Below, piece after piece: positions 39,808 to 40,390 of a DNA stretch of 40,390 bases. Numbering within the stretch: the stretch's first letter is position 1; every line of letters starts with the position of its first letter. The stretch spans positions 1-40,390 of the forward strand of contig DATBFG010000067.1 in the NCBI GenBank assembly GCA_036558645.1. Direction: 5' to 3'. The stretch comes from DATBFG01 sp036558645. GTDB lineage: Bacteria > Acidobacteriota > Terriglobia > Terriglobales > Acidobacteriaceae. Under the pieces are notes generated by a model. The model did not search any database, was not told the DNA's origin, and was given only the letters and a program-made list of their open reading frames with translations. The translations under genes were made by a program, and so were the position numbers.

Positions 39808-39862
39808 CTGAAAAGTCTGGTGTCGGCGGTTCAACTCCGTCCCTGGCCACCATGTTTTCAAT
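39808..39862 (+). repeat. tRNA-Phe 3' fragment, inverted repeat copy 2
   Basis: On the plus strand this reads from the anticodon loop CTGAAAA through the T-arm (TTCAACT) and acceptor end CCTGGCCACCA plus 10 bases beyond. It matches copy 1 (minus strand, 37886-37940) at 53 of 55 bases, with 41 identical in a row. The 5' half of the tRNA, including the anticodon-stem partner, is absent. Being inverted rather than direct, the pair cannot be a simple attL/attR of one unrearranged insertion. Confidence 0.75.
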
Positions 39863-40173
39863 AACTTAGCTTCGTTTTCTCAACCTTTATGTCATCACTG
39901 AGCCGCGCTATCTTGGGCTGACAATAATAAGGTTCTGCGCAATCTCGTTTAAAGTCAGCAAATTAGACGTGTTGAGTTCCGCTGAGCGCAGACTTTGGCG
40001 TGCTGCGCTCCGTGGCTAGCGCTAGGAGTCGAATTACTGAGTTCCAGATAGCGGTTGCACGCGTGGCAGTGGAGTTCACGGACTCTGCCCTGTCACGGCA
40101 CGGCCAAACGGTAACGGCAGGGAATGAGAGGGTCTCAGAGGGAACCGGACGGAATCAGACAATCTTATTATGC
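39863..40173. other. Intergenic upstream of tRNA-Asp
   Basis: Just over 300 bases with no convincing ORF. It should hold the tRNA promoter, which I could not place. Confidence 0.4.
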
Positions 40174-40250
40174 GGGGGTGTAGTTCAGCTGGTTAGAACG
40201 CCTGCCTGTCACGCAGGAGGCCGCGGGTTCGAGTCCCGTCGCTCCCGCCA
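40174..40250 (+). tRNA. tRNA-Asp (GTC)
   Basis: A complete 77-nt cloverleaf. The acceptor GGGGGTG pairs with CGCTCCC (with G-T pairs), followed by the discriminator G and an encoded CCA. The D-arm TAGTTCAGCTGGTTAGAA, the anticodon arm CCTGC-CTGTCAC-GCAGG (anticodon GTC) and the T-arm GCGGG-TTCGAGT-CCCGT are all standard. Confidence 0.97.
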
Positions 40251-40267
40251 CTCGAACTGTCTCGGAT

Positions 40268-40390
40268 CTATTCAATTCCGATCAATGTAGTATTCACTTT
40301 TTTTGCTTCAGTTGTTCCGGCCCAGGAAACCAGCACATGCGAACCGCTGTGCTGCATCCTCGGATATCCCAAACTGTCGGAGGAACCTTC
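40268..40390 (-). CDS. C-terminal end of a sialidase/BNR-like protein (partial)
   Basis: Read from the window edge on the minus strand, 40 codons are open to a TAG at 40268-40270. The segment SLGYPRMQHSG followed by VLVSWAGT resembles the last blade of exo-alpha-sialidase-like, BNR-repeat proteins (G-F/Y-PRM-x-x-SG-x-x-x-V-x-W). Most of the gene lies outside the window, so the family call is tentative, but the frame looks coding. It converges on tRNA-Asp with only 17 bases between. Confidence 0.5.
   Translation of the reverse strand, partial: EGSSDSLGYPRMQHSGSHVLVSWAGTTEAKKVNTTLIGIE

Noticed and set aside
40000..40290. Plus-strand 96-residue ORF
   Set aside because: It reads through tRNA-Asp; the VQLVRTPACHAGG-type peptide is the usual false translation of this tRNA.

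Overview
The window looks like chromosomal DNA of an acidobacterium (Acidobacteriota, probably class Terriglobia). The evidence is a set of family types typical of that phylum: an Oar-like TonB-dependent receptor with an N-terminal carboxypeptidase-regulatory domain, a very long Ser/Thr kinase fused to TPR repeats, a secreted lectin/Ig-like repeat protein, a GH116 glycosidase, tiny HTH and helical proteins, and a dispersed-looking inverted-repeat element. This assignment rests on recognised families, not on a database search.

Layout. 1-5.1 kb: 5' part of a triple-GAF sigma-54 activator, a Rieske/FAD reductase, then about 1.4 kb of non-coding DNA with two repeat elements. 5.1-10 kb: a small coiled-coil protein, a CPA1 cation/proton antiporter with a 30-codon out-of-frame patch, a CzcO-type flavoprotein and a TPR-LuxR regulator. 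10.2-15.5 kb: a TonB receptor translationally coupled to a PmoA-like (DUF6807) protein, divergent from a secreted multicopper oxidase. 16-19 kb: a CheB-CheR-PAS fusion. 19.3-23 kb: a regulatory cluster of short genes (XRE-S24 repressor, 55-, 90-, 70- and 110-residue proteins, a ParB-like protein) with two near-identical palindromic operator candidates and a structured RNA that I read as a HEARO/omega-RNA without its IscB nuclease. 23-30 kb: GH116 glycosidase, a cytidylate-kinase-like protein overlapping a zinc-ribbon protein, and a DHA2 efflux pump divergent from a zinc alcohol dehydrogenase across a palindrome-rich promoter region. 30.5-37.2 kb: a lectin/Ig-repeat secreted protein facing the TPR kinase. 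37.2-40.4 kb: a decaying region with three gene remnants bracketed by inverted copies of a tRNA-Phe 3' end, then tRNA-Asp and the 3' end of a probable sialidase-like gene.

How the parts may work together. The envelope genes (TonB receptor, PmoA-like protein, GH116, lectin, sialidase-like tail) fit uptake and breakdown of plant or microbial glycans. The Rieske reductase, CzcO protein, antiporter, multicopper oxidase, efflux pump and dehydrogenase fit redox, metal and stress handling. The 19-23 kb cluster is the part most worth study: the orphan omega-RNA-like element and the duplicated operator suggest a compact regulatory module or a relic of a mobile element. No CRISPR array, rRNA, intact transposase or intact integrase was seen.
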